7,192 nt of DNA, from the NCBI GenBank assembly GCA_025997215.1, contig BNUH01000119.1, positions 1-7,192 on the forward strand, given 5' to 3'. The notes beneath the pieces were generated by a model. It saw only the letters and a program-made list of their open reading frames with translations, made no database searches and was not told the origin of the DNA. This document shows, piece by piece, positions 1-6,404 of the stretch (positions are counted from its first letter, which is position 1; each line of letters begins with the position of its first letter). The stretch comes from Clostridia bacterium. GTDB taxonomy: Bacteria > Bacillota_A > Clostridia > Christensenellales > Aristaeellaceae. The translations under genes were made by a program, and so were the position numbers.

Positions 1-894
1 CTCGACGGGCAGTTTCAGGACGCGCATGTTCTGCCGATTATATACGAGATTGATAAAGATGATGATTGGCAAAATGAATCATGCTGGAAGAAAGCGAATC
101 CGGGCCTAGGTACAATAAAGGATATTGACAAGTTTCGCGACAAGGTTCAAAAGGCATTAAACAAACCTAACGAAGTCAAGAATTTGTTATGCAAAGACTT
201 TAACAGGCGTCAAACATCAACGGAAACATGGCTGACATTCGAGCAGCTGCACAACGGCGCAACGTTCGATCCAAAGGCGATGGGCTTTTCATACGGGATC
301 GGTGGCGCGGACTTATCGACAACAACAGACCTCACGGCGGCAAAGCTGATTTGCATGAAGCCGGGAGATGATCACATATATGTTATGTCCATGTATTGGT
401 TGCCAGAGGATTTACTAGAGGCGCGCACGCGCGAAGATAAGGTTCCCTATGATGTTTGGTGCGATCGGGGGTTACTTCGCACAACGCCGGGGAACAAGGT
501 ACACGCTGATTATGTAACGCAATGGTTTGACGAGATGCGCGAGGAATATGGAATCTATATGGTTTGGTGCGGTTATGACCGATGGAGCGCGGATTATTGG
601 GTGGAATCCATGCGCGCGGCGTTTGGCAATGAGTGTATGCAGCCTGTCGCACAGGGCAAGGCGACGCTATCCGGCCCGATGAATCGATTAGGCCGTGACC
701 TTGAGGCGAATCTTATTGTATATAACGAAAACCCGATTGATATATGGTGCCTGTCCAATACATGCGTTGACATGGATTCAAAAAACGGCACGATCCAGCC
801 CGCGAAAGGCCGCGATACCCGGCGGCGCATCGACGGTTTTTCGGCCTTGCTTGATGCGTACGTCGCGCTGGAAAACAACCGCGACAACTGTTAG
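1..894 (+). CDS. Phage terminase large subunit, 3' part (5' end outside window)
   Basis: Frame 1 is open from the first base to the TAG at 892-894, giving 297 residues without a start, so this is the C-terminal part of a larger protein. TerL packages phage DNA: an N-terminal ATPase drives translocation and a C-terminal RNase H-like nuclease cuts the concatemer. What is visible is the end of the ATPase/linker (ESCWKKANPGLG at about 79-114, then FNRRQTSTETWL) and the nuclease domain. Its acidic residues appear as GADLSTTTD (Asp at 310-312), CGYDRW (Asp at 577-579) and RIDGFSALLDAY (Asp at 832-834). This fits the Terminase_1/HK97-like families. The frame has no interruption and ends at a normal distance after the last acid, so its 3' end looks complete. 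No portal, protease or capsid gene follows; insertion-sequence DNA begins within about 80 bp. It is more AT-rich than the minus-strand genes to the right. Family is confident; whether the prophage is alive upstream cannot be seen. Confidence 0.9.
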   Translation, partial: LDGQFQDAHVLPIIYEIDKDDDWQNESCWKKANPGLGTIKDIDKFRDKVQKALNKPNEVKNLLCKDFNRRQTSTETWLTFEQLHNGATFDPKAMGFSYGIGGADLSTTTDLTAAKLICMKPGDDHIYVMSMYWLPEDLLEARTREDKVPYDVWCDRGLLRTTPGNKVHADYVTQWFDEMREEYGIYMVWCGYDRWSADYWVESMRAAFGNECMQPVAQGKATLSGPMNRLGRDLEANLIVYNENPIDIWCLSNTCVDMDSKNGTIQPAKGRDTRRRIDGFSALLDAYVALENNRDNC

Positions 895-944
895 TATTTG
901 CGGGATATTATCAAGTTTGACTATATTGCCTAGGAGATCCATTG

Positions 945-1031
945 ATGAAAAACAAATATGTGATATTAACTAACGAGAAAAGGGACATGGGAGAATCGAA
1001 ATACGTAAGTATTATCTATTCACGGACTTGA
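945..1031 (+). pseudogene. 28-codon frame, possible cut-off start of the next phage gene
   Basis: An AGGAG at 932-936 lies 8 nt before an ATG at 945, a good ribosome binding site placed 50 bp after the terminase stop. The frame runs only 28 codons (MKNKYVILTNEK...) and ends at TGA 1029-1031, after it has entered DNA that reads as transposase in another frame. In tailed phages the portal gene normally follows the large terminase. I infer that this is the translation start and first codons of such a gene, cut by the junction with the insertion sequence. The few phage-derived residues are too short to identify a family, and the ATG could also be fortuitous. Confidence 0.25.
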
Positions 1032-1438
1032 CATGGTTTGAGAGTACAGAACAATGGGAAGGGTTGAAAAGTTTAGTAGTTGTTGAATCAACACGTATAA
1101 TAAAAGGTCAATCGACCACAGAAGCACGTTATTTCATATCGAGTATCACCGACATTGAACGTGCCGCCAACGCGGTTCGCTCACACTGGGGTGTTGAAAA
1201 CAAACTGCATTGGCGGCTGGATGTCGTCCTGGGGGAGGATAGTTGGAAGGTTGGTTCCAAGTACCTCGCTGCGAATCTGGACATACTGCGTAAGCTTGTG
1301 CTGGCTTTCCTCCGGAAGTTGGACTTCGGAGAAACGGGCAGCGACAAGCTCTCAGGACCAATGAAAATATGGTCCTGTGCACTCAATCTTGATACCCTGG
1401 ATGCCGTTATTTCTGCCCGTTTCCCTGCTTTTTCATGA
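974..1438 (+). pseudogene. ISAs1-family transposase, C-terminal remnant
   Basis: Frame 2 reads as ISAs1-family transposase from just after a stop at 971-973: KGHGRIEIRKYYL, then TWFESTEQWEGLKS, RIIKGQSTTEARYFISS, then HWGVENKLHWRLDVVLGED. The last motif normally carries the final Glu of the DDE triad. About 154 residues remain of a family normally near 350-400, so the N-terminal half, including both catalytic Asp residues, is missing and the protein cannot be active. There is no start codon with a ribosome binding site; a TTG at 1028 is only the first possible internal start. After the ED pair the usual Ser-Arg-x-Arg stretch reads SWKVGS, and the C-terminal tail (MKIWSCALNLDTLD) is unlike typical members. 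The stop at 1436-1438 falls inside the presumed right inverted repeat, as usual in compact elements of this family. Family assignment is firm; the exact left boundary between 895 and 974 is not. Confidence 0.85.
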
Positions 1439-1448
1439 ACAGGCCCTG
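974..1448 (+). mobile_element. Left-truncated ISAs1-family insertion sequence with right end
   Basis: The transposase remnant runs to the sequence tttcatgaacaggccctg at 1431-1448, which resembles the ISAs1-family right end (TTTCATG...CAG.CCCTG). It overlaps the transposase stop, the expected position. A matching left end (CAGGGC...CATGAAA) is not present anywhere between the terminase and the remnant, so the left part of the element has been lost and no target-site duplication can be read. The element now forms the border between phage DNA and the hairpin-rich spacer at 1449. Confidence 0.6.
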
Positions 1449-1524
1449 GGTTTTTTATGTTGCCTTTGCGAAGACTTTTTCAGCGACCTCGGCACAGTGC
1501 CCTCCCTCTTTGGCCGTCCTTTTG

Positions 1525-1554
1525 GTTACTTTTCCCACGGGCGGGAAAAGTAAC
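1525..1554. repeat. Perfect 12-bp stem palindrome, 6-nt loop
   Basis: The arm gttacttttccc (1525-1536) is followed by loop acgggc and its exact reverse complement (1543-1554). It stands in non-coding DNA between the IS right end and the 3' end of dacF. Neither strand has a T-run directly after the stem, so it is not a textbook intrinsic terminator. It may still slow or stop the two convergent transcripts. Its form recalls REP-like intergenic palindromes (GGTTACTTTT...AAAAGTAAC), which tend to be repeated around a genome; copy number cannot be judged here. Confidence 0.75.
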
Positions 1555-1558
1555 GGAA

Positions 1559-1576
1559 CCCCAACCGCAGTTGGGG
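1559..1576. repeat. Hairpin, 7-bp stem and 4-nt loop
   Basis: ccccaac (1559-1565), loop cgca, gttgggg (1570-1576). It is the second of three consecutive hairpins, 4 nt after the large palindrome. There is no T-tract after it on either strand. Confidence 0.55.
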
Positions 1577-1581
1577 CAATC

Positions 1582-1595
1582 CCGCCCACAGGCGG
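1582..1595. repeat. Hairpin, 5-bp GC stem and 4-nt loop
   Basis: ccgcc (1582-1586), loop caca, ggcgg (1591-1595). It is the third hairpin of the cluster and the first met by a transcript leaving dacF, 18 bp past that stop codon. It could contribute to 3'-end protection, but no U-tract supports a factor-independent terminator. Confidence 0.45.
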
Positions 1596-1613
1596 TAGGG
1601 CTAATAACTTATC

Positions 1614-2801
1614 TTACACCTTCCAATTACGCAGTACAGTCATCACGCCCTCAATGAACCCAGGGTACGGCACATCAACCGCTGCCACGGCCGGGATGGT
1701 CATAACAGTATCCCCATTCAATGTGACCTTCACCTCGCCAATGGGATCGCCCTTTCGAATAGGCGCGGCCAGCGACTCCGCCAGCGTCGCTTCTATAGCC
1801 AGGTTGCGCTCCTGGCCTTTGTTGAGCAGCAAACTCACATCCGACCCGATGGCCGCTGGCACCGCCGATCTCGCGCCTAAGCGCACCGGCACCTCTGCTC
1901 CCAATAAATCCCCCGACTTGGCTACACGGTTGAGCTGGTAGTTGGCGAAACCATACTCCAGCATCTTGCGCGCATCGTCGAATCGCGTCTGGCTGGCCGG
2001 CGTACCCAGCACGACTGCGATCATCCGCGTGTCGCCGCGCTTGGCCGTCGCCGACAGGCAGTAGCGCGCCTCGTTCGTCGACCCCGTCTTGAATCCGTCC
2101 GCGCCTTCGTAGAACCGGATGAGGCGATTCGTATTCGTCAGATCCGTGGTGCGGCCGCTGGGGTGGGTGAGCGAGTACATCCAGATGGTGCTGTATTGAT
2201 AATAAGCCGGATGCTTGGCGACCTCGCGGCTGAGCGTGGCTACGTCCCGAGCCGTGGTGTATTGACCGTCCACGGGCAAGCCTGTTACATTTTTATAATT
2301 GGTATTCGTCATGCCTAATTGAGCGGCGCGGTCGTTCATGCGTTTGACGAACGCATCCTCGCTGCCGTTCAGGTATTCGGCGATGGCTACCGCGCTGTCG
2401 TTGGCGCTGGCTATTACCATCGACTTGAATAGATCCTCCAGTGAATAGAGGACGTTCGCGTCCAGCAGCGCTTGGCTGCCGCCCATTCCGGCGGCGTCGG
2501 CGGAACAGTGCACCTTGTCGGACAGCTTGACGACGCCTCGATCCAGCTCCTCCAAGGTCAGCAGGATGGGCATCAGCTTCGTAACGCTGGCTACGGGACG
2601 GCGCTCATCGGCGTTGTGCTCGAAGATTACCCACCCCGTCTCCGCCTCCATCAATAGGTAGGAAGGCGTCTGCAGGTCAAACGGCGGCGACGATTCCAAC
2701 GCTGCGGAAGCCTCCGCGAGAGCCGCGGACGGTGCCACGATCATGAACATCAGCAACAGTACAACGCACACACAAACCCCTCGACGGGAATACTTCATCA
2801 T
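1614..2801 (-). CDS. dacF: D-alanyl-D-alanine carboxypeptidase, DacF type (PBP5 family, S11)
   Basis: This exported penicillin-binding protein removes the terminal D-Ala from peptidoglycan stem pentapeptides and so limits cross-linking. The 395 residues start with a signal peptide (MMKYSRRG, hydrophobic 9-28, likely cleavage after SAALA near 29). All three active-site motifs are present: SVTK 72-75 with nucleophile Ser72, SAN 132-134 and KTG 238-240. A PBP5 C-terminal domain follows (about 285-375). The end, PYPGFIEGVMTVLRNWKV, looks like the amphipathic helix that anchors this family to the membrane. Length matches DacF/DacB proteins. GGGAGGG at 2808-2814 sits 6 nt before the first ATG and 9 nt before the second (2798), so either may start. 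It is last in the run behind the M19 gene, 71 bp apart; no clear promoter is seen in the gap. In Bacillus a paralogue, dacB, shares an operon with spmA-spmB, which supports a role in spore cortex. The choice of dacF over dacB as a name is by overall sequence resemblance and is not certain. Confidence 0.93.
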   Translation of the reverse strand: MMKYSRRGVCVCVVLLLMFMIVAPSAALAEASAALESSPPFDLQTPSYLLMEAETGWVIFEHNADERRPVASVTKLMPILLTLEELDRGVVKLSDKVHCSADAAGMGGSQALLDANVLYSLEDLFKSMVIASANDSAVAIAEYLNGSEDAFVKRMNDRAAQLGMTNTNYKNVTGLPVDGQYTTARDVATLSREVAKHPAYYQYSTIWMYSLTHPSGRTTDLTNTNRLIRFYEGADGFKTGSTNEARYCLSATAKRGDTRMIAVVLGTPASQTRFDDARKMLEYGFANYQLNRVAKSGDLLGAEVPVRLGARSAVPAAIGSDVSLLLNKGQERNLAIEATLAESLAAPIRKGDPIGEVKVTLNGDTVMTIPAVAAVDVPYPGFIEGVMTVLRNWKV

Positions 2802-2807
2802 AGTTAT

Positions 2808-2814
2808 CCCTCCC
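2808..2814 (-). promoter_or_regulatory. Ribosome binding site of dacF
   Basis: GGGAGGG on the minus strand, 6 nt from the ATG at 2801 and 9 nt from the ATG at 2798. It is one of the strongest sites in the window, suggesting dacF is well translated even though it is the last gene in the run. Confidence 0.7.
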
Positions 2815-2872
2815 AGTGGAGCATTCGGTTGTACTATTGTGTGCGCGTTGTCCCTATTTCAGAACTATAAAT

Positions 2873-3787
2873 TCACAACCTTTTTACGTATTCAAGAAAA
2901 TTCAACCCGGCAATCCCCTCAACCTCGGCTTCGCTGAAACGTTTGCGCAACGTGTCGAGCATATTCGGAAAGCGCGACGGATCCTCTAACCCTTCGGGGT
3001 TCACGGGTATGCCGTCGAAGTCACTGCCGAAGCCCACGTGCTTAATGCCGCCCAGTTTTGCAATATGCTCGATTTGATCGGCGATGTCCTCCACCGTAGC
3101 CCGGCGGCCTTCGACCAAAAACGACGAGCAGAAATTCATGCCGATCCAACCGCCGCGCTCGATCATCGCTTTAATCTGATCGTCGGACAGGTTACGGGTC
3201 ATCTTGGGCTGCAGCGCCATGCAGCAGGAGTGAGAAGCCATCGGCGGTTTGTCGGCGTGCTCGATCAAATCCCAGAATCCGCCGAGACCCAGGTGCGACA
3301 CGTCCACCGCCACGCCCAGGCGGTTCATCTCGCGCACACAATCCCAGCCGAATGGTTTGAGCGGCTTCTCCGACTCATGGCAATGCGGAAAGCCCAACTC
3401 ATTCTCAAAATTCCACGTCAGCGCGCACATGCGCACGCCTATGTCATAATACCGCTGGAGGGTATCCAGCGAGCCTTCCAACACCTCGCCGCCTTCGATG
3501 GACAGTATAAAGGAAGGGATGCCTTCCTTGACATCGCTGAATTCCTTGATCTGCGCTATCCCGCCGTCCGTGAAGCCGGGTATCGCCGCCAATTGATTCC
3601 GGGCCCAAACCGCCGGTTCGCCGTTAGGGGCCGGACCTTTGTCGCCTGCGAAGATCGCGGCTACTTGCAGCGTCACGCCGCCCGCTCGCAGACGATCCGG
3701 GGTGATAATCTGCTCAGGCACATTTATTTCGTCGCCATACCCAGCCATTACCGATAATGTATCACAATGGGTGTCGATCAGGATCAA
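2873..3787 (-). CDS. Membrane-dipeptidase family peptidase (M19), cytoplasmic
   Basis: Peptidase family M19 enzymes are binuclear zinc hydrolases of dipeptides; bacterial members often prefer a D-residue at the C-terminal position, as in cell-wall turnover products. The 304 residues show the metal ligands in order: THCD (His7, Asp9), IEGGE (bridging Glu98), DVSHLG (His165), ASHS (His186), then GFGSDFDG with Asp256. The conserved MTRNLSD (Arg198) and the closing GLNFLEYV are also present. Despite the family name there is no signal peptide, so the enzyme should be cytoplasmic. The start is TTG at 3787: His7 and Asp9 must be included, no ATG precedes them, and an in-frame TGA lies upstream at 3806-3808. 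AGGA about 9 nt upstream gives a modest ribosome binding site. It begins 30 bp after glgB and ends 71 bp before dacF. A role in recycling peptidoglycan dipeptides is inferred from the neighbours; the true substrate is unknown. Confidence 0.92.
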   Translation of the reverse strand: MILIDTHCDTLSVMAGYGDEINVPEQIITPDRLRAGGVTLQVAAIFAGDKGPAPNGEPAVWARNQLAAIPGFTDGGIAQIKEFSDVKEGIPSFILSIEGGEVLEGSLDTLQRYYDIGVRMCALTWNFENELGFPHCHESEKPLKPFGWDCVREMNRLGVAVDVSHLGLGGFWDLIEHADKPPMASHSCCMALQPKMTRNLSDDQIKAMIERGGWIGMNFCSSFLVEGRRATVEDIADQIEHIAKLGGIKHVGFGSDFDGIPVNPEGLEDPSRFPNMLDTLRKRFSEAEVEGIAGLNFLEYVKRL

Positions 3788-3817
3788 ATTATAACATCCT
3801 TTCCTTCATCATTATTA

Positions 3818-5854
3818 TTACTCTCCCGCCCATTCCCCTGCCCATTCGAGCGCGAACGCGCATCGGTTTGGCGTATACACAAAGAATCCCGGGCCACGTG
3901 GATCGTCCGCCATCGATTGGTAGGTATACGACATGTCGACGCGGTTTGAGCCGCCGAACCGAGGTTCATCCGTTGAGAAGCACACCCGCCAGCGTCCCAG
4001 CCGATGCGTCGGCAGGTAAAAGTCAGTGAACGATTCGGTTGGATGCGTCGCCACAACGAATAACAGGCCAGCTTTGCGGTACGCGAGTATCTTGCGAGGC
4101 TGGTCGATCCATACGTTGGTCGTGTCGGACGCGCCGAGAACGCCGCGATCCCTGACGAATTCTATCAGCGCGCGGTCGTACTCCGCGATGTCGGAATACC
4201 GCAGCTGTGGGTCGTCCTCCAGATTCCATTGTCGGCGCGCGTAATAATAGCTCCAGTTGTTGCCCTCGCGCGGGAAGTCGATCCACTCCGGGTGGCCGAA
4301 TTCGTTGCCCATGAAGTTCAGATAACCCTCGCCGCCCAGCGTCATGGTCAGCAGCCGGATGCATTTGACCAGCGCGAGCGCGCGATCTATCTGCGGGTCT
4401 TGGCTGAGCTTGCTCATGCTCGTGTACATCGCTGCGTCGGCCAGGTGGAAGATGAGAGCCTTATCCCCTACGAGTGCCTGATCGTGGGATTCGCTATAGC
4501 CGATCACCTTCTCGGCAGGCCGGCGTGTGGTCAGTTCATGCCAGAGCTTGCGCAGATCCCAATCCTCGTCGCGGCCTTTGACGGTCTTAATCCAAAAGTC
4601 CGGCACGCCCATGGCCAATCTTGCGTCGAACCCGAATCCGCCTTCCGACAGCGGCCTGGCCAATCCCGGCATGCCGCTCATGTCCTCGGCCACGCTCACG
4701 GCGTTCGGGTTGACCTCGTGGATCAGTTCATTGGCCAGCATCAGGTAGGCGGCGGCGTCCAGGTCGGCGTTTGGGTTGTAATAATTTTTATACTCGGTGA
4801 ACGCAACCCCCAGCCCATGATCCCAATACAGCATGGACGTCACGCCGTCAAACCGGAATCCGTCGAAGTGGTACTCGTCCATCCAAAACTTCAGGTTGGA
4901 CAGCAGGAAGTGGAGTACGCCCGGTTTAGCGTAATCGAATAGCCGCGTGCCCCACGCCGGATGCCAGCCCTTGCCGCCCGCGTGGAAGAATTGGTAGTCC
5001 GTGCCGTCGAATTCCGCGATGCCCTCGGCCATGTTCCCCGAGGCATGGCTGTGCACCACGTCCAGCAGCACGATGATACCCAAACCGTGAGCGGCGTCGA
5101 TCAGCCGCTTCAGGCCGTCGGGTTCGCCGTACCACTGCGCCGCCGCGAAGAAGTTCGTCACCTGATAGCCGAATGACGCGTAGTACGGGTGCTCCTGGAT
5201 GGCCATCAGCTGCAGTGCGTTGTAGCCAGCCTTGTGAATTCTTGGCAGAACATTCCGTATAAATTCATCATAACTGCCAACGCCGCCCTCTTGAGTGGCC
5301 ATGCCTACGTGCGCCTCGTAGATGAATAGCGGGTCGTGGGGGACTGTCTGTTCTGCATCGTTATGCCAGACAAAGGGTTCGCTCGGCGACCAGACGCGCC
5401 CCGCGAAAGTTTTCGTGGTGGGATCCTGCGCCACGCTGGTTATGAACAGCGGGATCCTGTCCTTTCGCTGGCCGTTACTGGTGACGCTCACCAGCACGCG
5501 CTGGCCGTGCTGGAGCGTATCCGGCAGCAAGCGCAATTCCCACGCGCCGTTGTCGATGCGATACAACGGATACTCGTCGCGGTTCCAGTCGTTGAATTCG
5601 CCGAACAGGTGCAACGCGTCTGCGGCGGGGGCCCATTCGCGGTACACCCATCCATCCGGTTCACGATGGATGCCGAAATACATCGCGCCGTTCGCGAAGT
5701 CCGCCAGCGGACCGCCGTTCGGCAGTATGCGCCGACGCGCCATCTCGCAGCGGTACAACCGCTGACGGATGTCGCCCTCGAAGGGCTGGAGCCATGGATC
5801 GATGGCAATTATGCCGATCTCGTTGGACTGGATGCCCATCTCATACGTCGTCAT
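3818..5854 (-). CDS. glgB: 1,4-alpha-glucan branching enzyme, eukaryotic-type (GH13_8-like)
   Basis: The enzyme cuts alpha-1,4 glucan chains and rejoins them as alpha-1,6 branches in glycogen. Numbered from ATG 5854 (678 aa): an N-terminal helix DPWLQPFEGDIRQRL (19-33), a CBM48 domain (about 57-147), a GH13 barrel, and an all-beta C-domain from about 587. All catalytic regions are intact: DVVHSHAS (Asp265, His268, His270), GFRFDGVTSM with nucleophile Asp336, VAEDMSG with acid Glu390, and ESHDQ with His457 and Asp458. HSHAS, the GFRFDGVTSMLY context and the LSNLKFWMDEY segment match plant/animal and some bacterial GH13_8 enzymes better than E. coli-type GlgB. The start is unclear: the frame is open up to a TTG at 5893, and ATGs lie at 5854 and 5839; none has a good Shine-Dalgarno. 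It lies after spmB (43 bp from ATG 5854, 4 bp from the TTG). No glgA, glgC or glgP is nearby. The last codons hold a short duplication (EWAGEWAGE). Confidence 0.92.
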   Translation of the reverse strand: MTTYEMGIQSNEIGIIAIDPWLQPFEGDIRQRLYRCEMARRRILPNGGPLADFANGAMYFGIHREPDGWVYREWAPAADALHLFGEFNDWNRDEYPLYRIDNGAWELRLLPDTLQHGQRVLVSVTSNGQRKDRIPLFITSVAQDPTTKTFAGRVWSPSEPFVWHNDAEQTVPHDPLFIYEAHVGMATQEGGVGSYDEFIRNVLPRIHKAGYNALQLMAIQEHPYYASFGYQVTNFFAAAQWYGEPDGLKRLIDAAHGLGIIVLLDVVHSHASGNMAEGIAEFDGTDYQFFHAGGKGWHPAWGTRLFDYAKPGVLHFLLSNLKFWMDEYHFDGFRFDGVTSMLYWDHGLGVAFTEYKNYYNPNADLDAAAYLMLANELIHEVNPNAVSVAEDMSGMPGLARPLSEGGFGFDARLAMGVPDFWIKTVKGRDEDWDLRKLWHELTTRRPAEKVIGYSESHDQALVGDKALIFHLADAAMYTSMSKLSQDPQIDRALALVKCIRLLTMTLGGEGYLNFMGNEFGHPEWIDFPREGNNWSYYYARRQWNLEDDPQLRYSDIAEYDRALIEFVRDRGVLGASDTTNVWIDQPRKILAYRKAGLLFVVATHPTESFTDFYLPTHRLGRWRVCFSTDEPRFGGSNRVDMSYTYQSMADDPRGPGFFVYTPNRCAFALEWAGEWAGE

Positions 5855-5897
5855 ATGTGTAACATTCGACGAAAAAGTTAAATATCCTGCCAACGGT

Positions 5898-6404
5898 TTA
5901 CCATATTCTGCAAGCCCAGGCGGATGCTATGCCTCCGGCCAGCCAGGCGATCAGCGCGGCTGGTATGGCGTAACGCGAACGCTTCACCTTCGCGGCGGCG
6001 AGATACAACGGCAGCGTGTAGAATATCGTTTCGCTGGATCCGACCATCACGGATGCCGATCGGCCTTCAAGACTGTCGGGGCCGAAGCGCGCGAAGGTCT
6101 GTTCCAGCATGGCTAATGCGGCCGAACCGCTGAATGGCCGGATCATCAGCACGGGCAGCGCGCCTTCCGGGATGCCTAGCATGCGGAGTGCTGGCGAACA
6201 CCATCCAGCGAAAGCCGACAGCGCGCCGGATTGTACCAGCAGCGATATGAACGCCAGCATCCCGACCAGACACGGCAGCACAGCGACGGCGGATTGAAGC
6301 CCGCGCTTAGCCCCTTCCAGGAATGTGTCATAAACGGGAACTTTGCGTATTAATCCATAAACGATAACCCCTAATATAAACAGCGGCAGCACGAGGTCAG
6401 TCAT
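5898..6404 (-). CDS. spmB: Spore maturation protein B
   Basis: SpmB is an integral membrane protein with a nucleoside-recognition (gate) domain. Together with SpmA it is needed in Bacillus for proper dehydration of the spore core and heat resistance. The 168 residues compare with about 178 in B. subtilis. Hydrophobic segments lie at about 4-19, 37-58, 63-76, 82-100 and 146-163. Family motifs RPFSGSAA (89-96) and GSSETIFYT (122-130) are clear. The frame stays open upstream to 6593, but that extension is antisense-like, arginine-rich and overlaps spmA, so I reject it. The chosen ATG at 6404 has a perfect AGGAGG at 6413-6418 with 8-nt spacing. The ATG overlaps the spmA stop as ATGA (6401-6404), a sign of translational coupling and one mRNA. 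Identification is firm. SpmA/SpmB homologues also occur in some non-sporulating bacteria, so the gene supports spore formation but does not prove it. Confidence 0.94.
   Translation of the reverse strand: MTDLVLPLFILGVIVYGLIRKVPVYDTFLEGAKRGLQSAVAVLPCLVGMLAFISLLVQSGALSAFAGWCSPALRMLGIPEGALPVLMIRPFSGSAALAMLEQTFARFGPDSLEGRSASVMVGSSETIFYTLPLYLAAAKVKRSRYAIPAALIAWLAGGIASAWACRIW

Larger units (their letters stand above)
1449..1613. other. Gene-free convergent spacer
   Basis: These 165 bp lie between the IS right end on the plus strand and the dacF stop on the minus strand. No coding frame here shows recognisable protein similarity. The frames on the plus strand that cross into dacF are antisense shadows. 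The content is a T-rich stretch (ttttttatg at 1451-1459), an unassigned segment to about 1520, and the three hairpins described separately. Confidence 0.6.

Noticed and set aside
1525..1554. Intrinsic terminator call for the 12-bp palindrome
   Set aside because: No T-tract follows the stem on either strand; kept only as a repeat with possible transcription effect.
1435..1941. Plus-strand frame running from the IS end into dacF
   Set aside because: Mostly antisense to the dacF C-terminal domain; begins in the IS inverted repeat and the hairpin spacer.
2802..2872. Promoter for dacF in the 71-bp gap after the M19 gene
   Set aside because: No -35/-10 pair with proper spacing, housekeeping or sporulation type, could be recognised.
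3038..3757. 239-codon open frame on the plus strand
   Set aside because: Fully antisense to the M19 dipeptidase, whose metal-binding residues are all intact; the product is His/Arg-rich with no family resemblance.
4229..4942. 237-codon open frame on the plus strand
   Set aside because: Antisense to glgB in a GC-rich gene with long shadow frames; no ribosome binding site or recognisable domain.
5336..5881. Plus-strand frames opposite the 5' end of glgB
   Set aside because: Antisense to the CBM48 region of glgB; composition is typical of a shadow frame.
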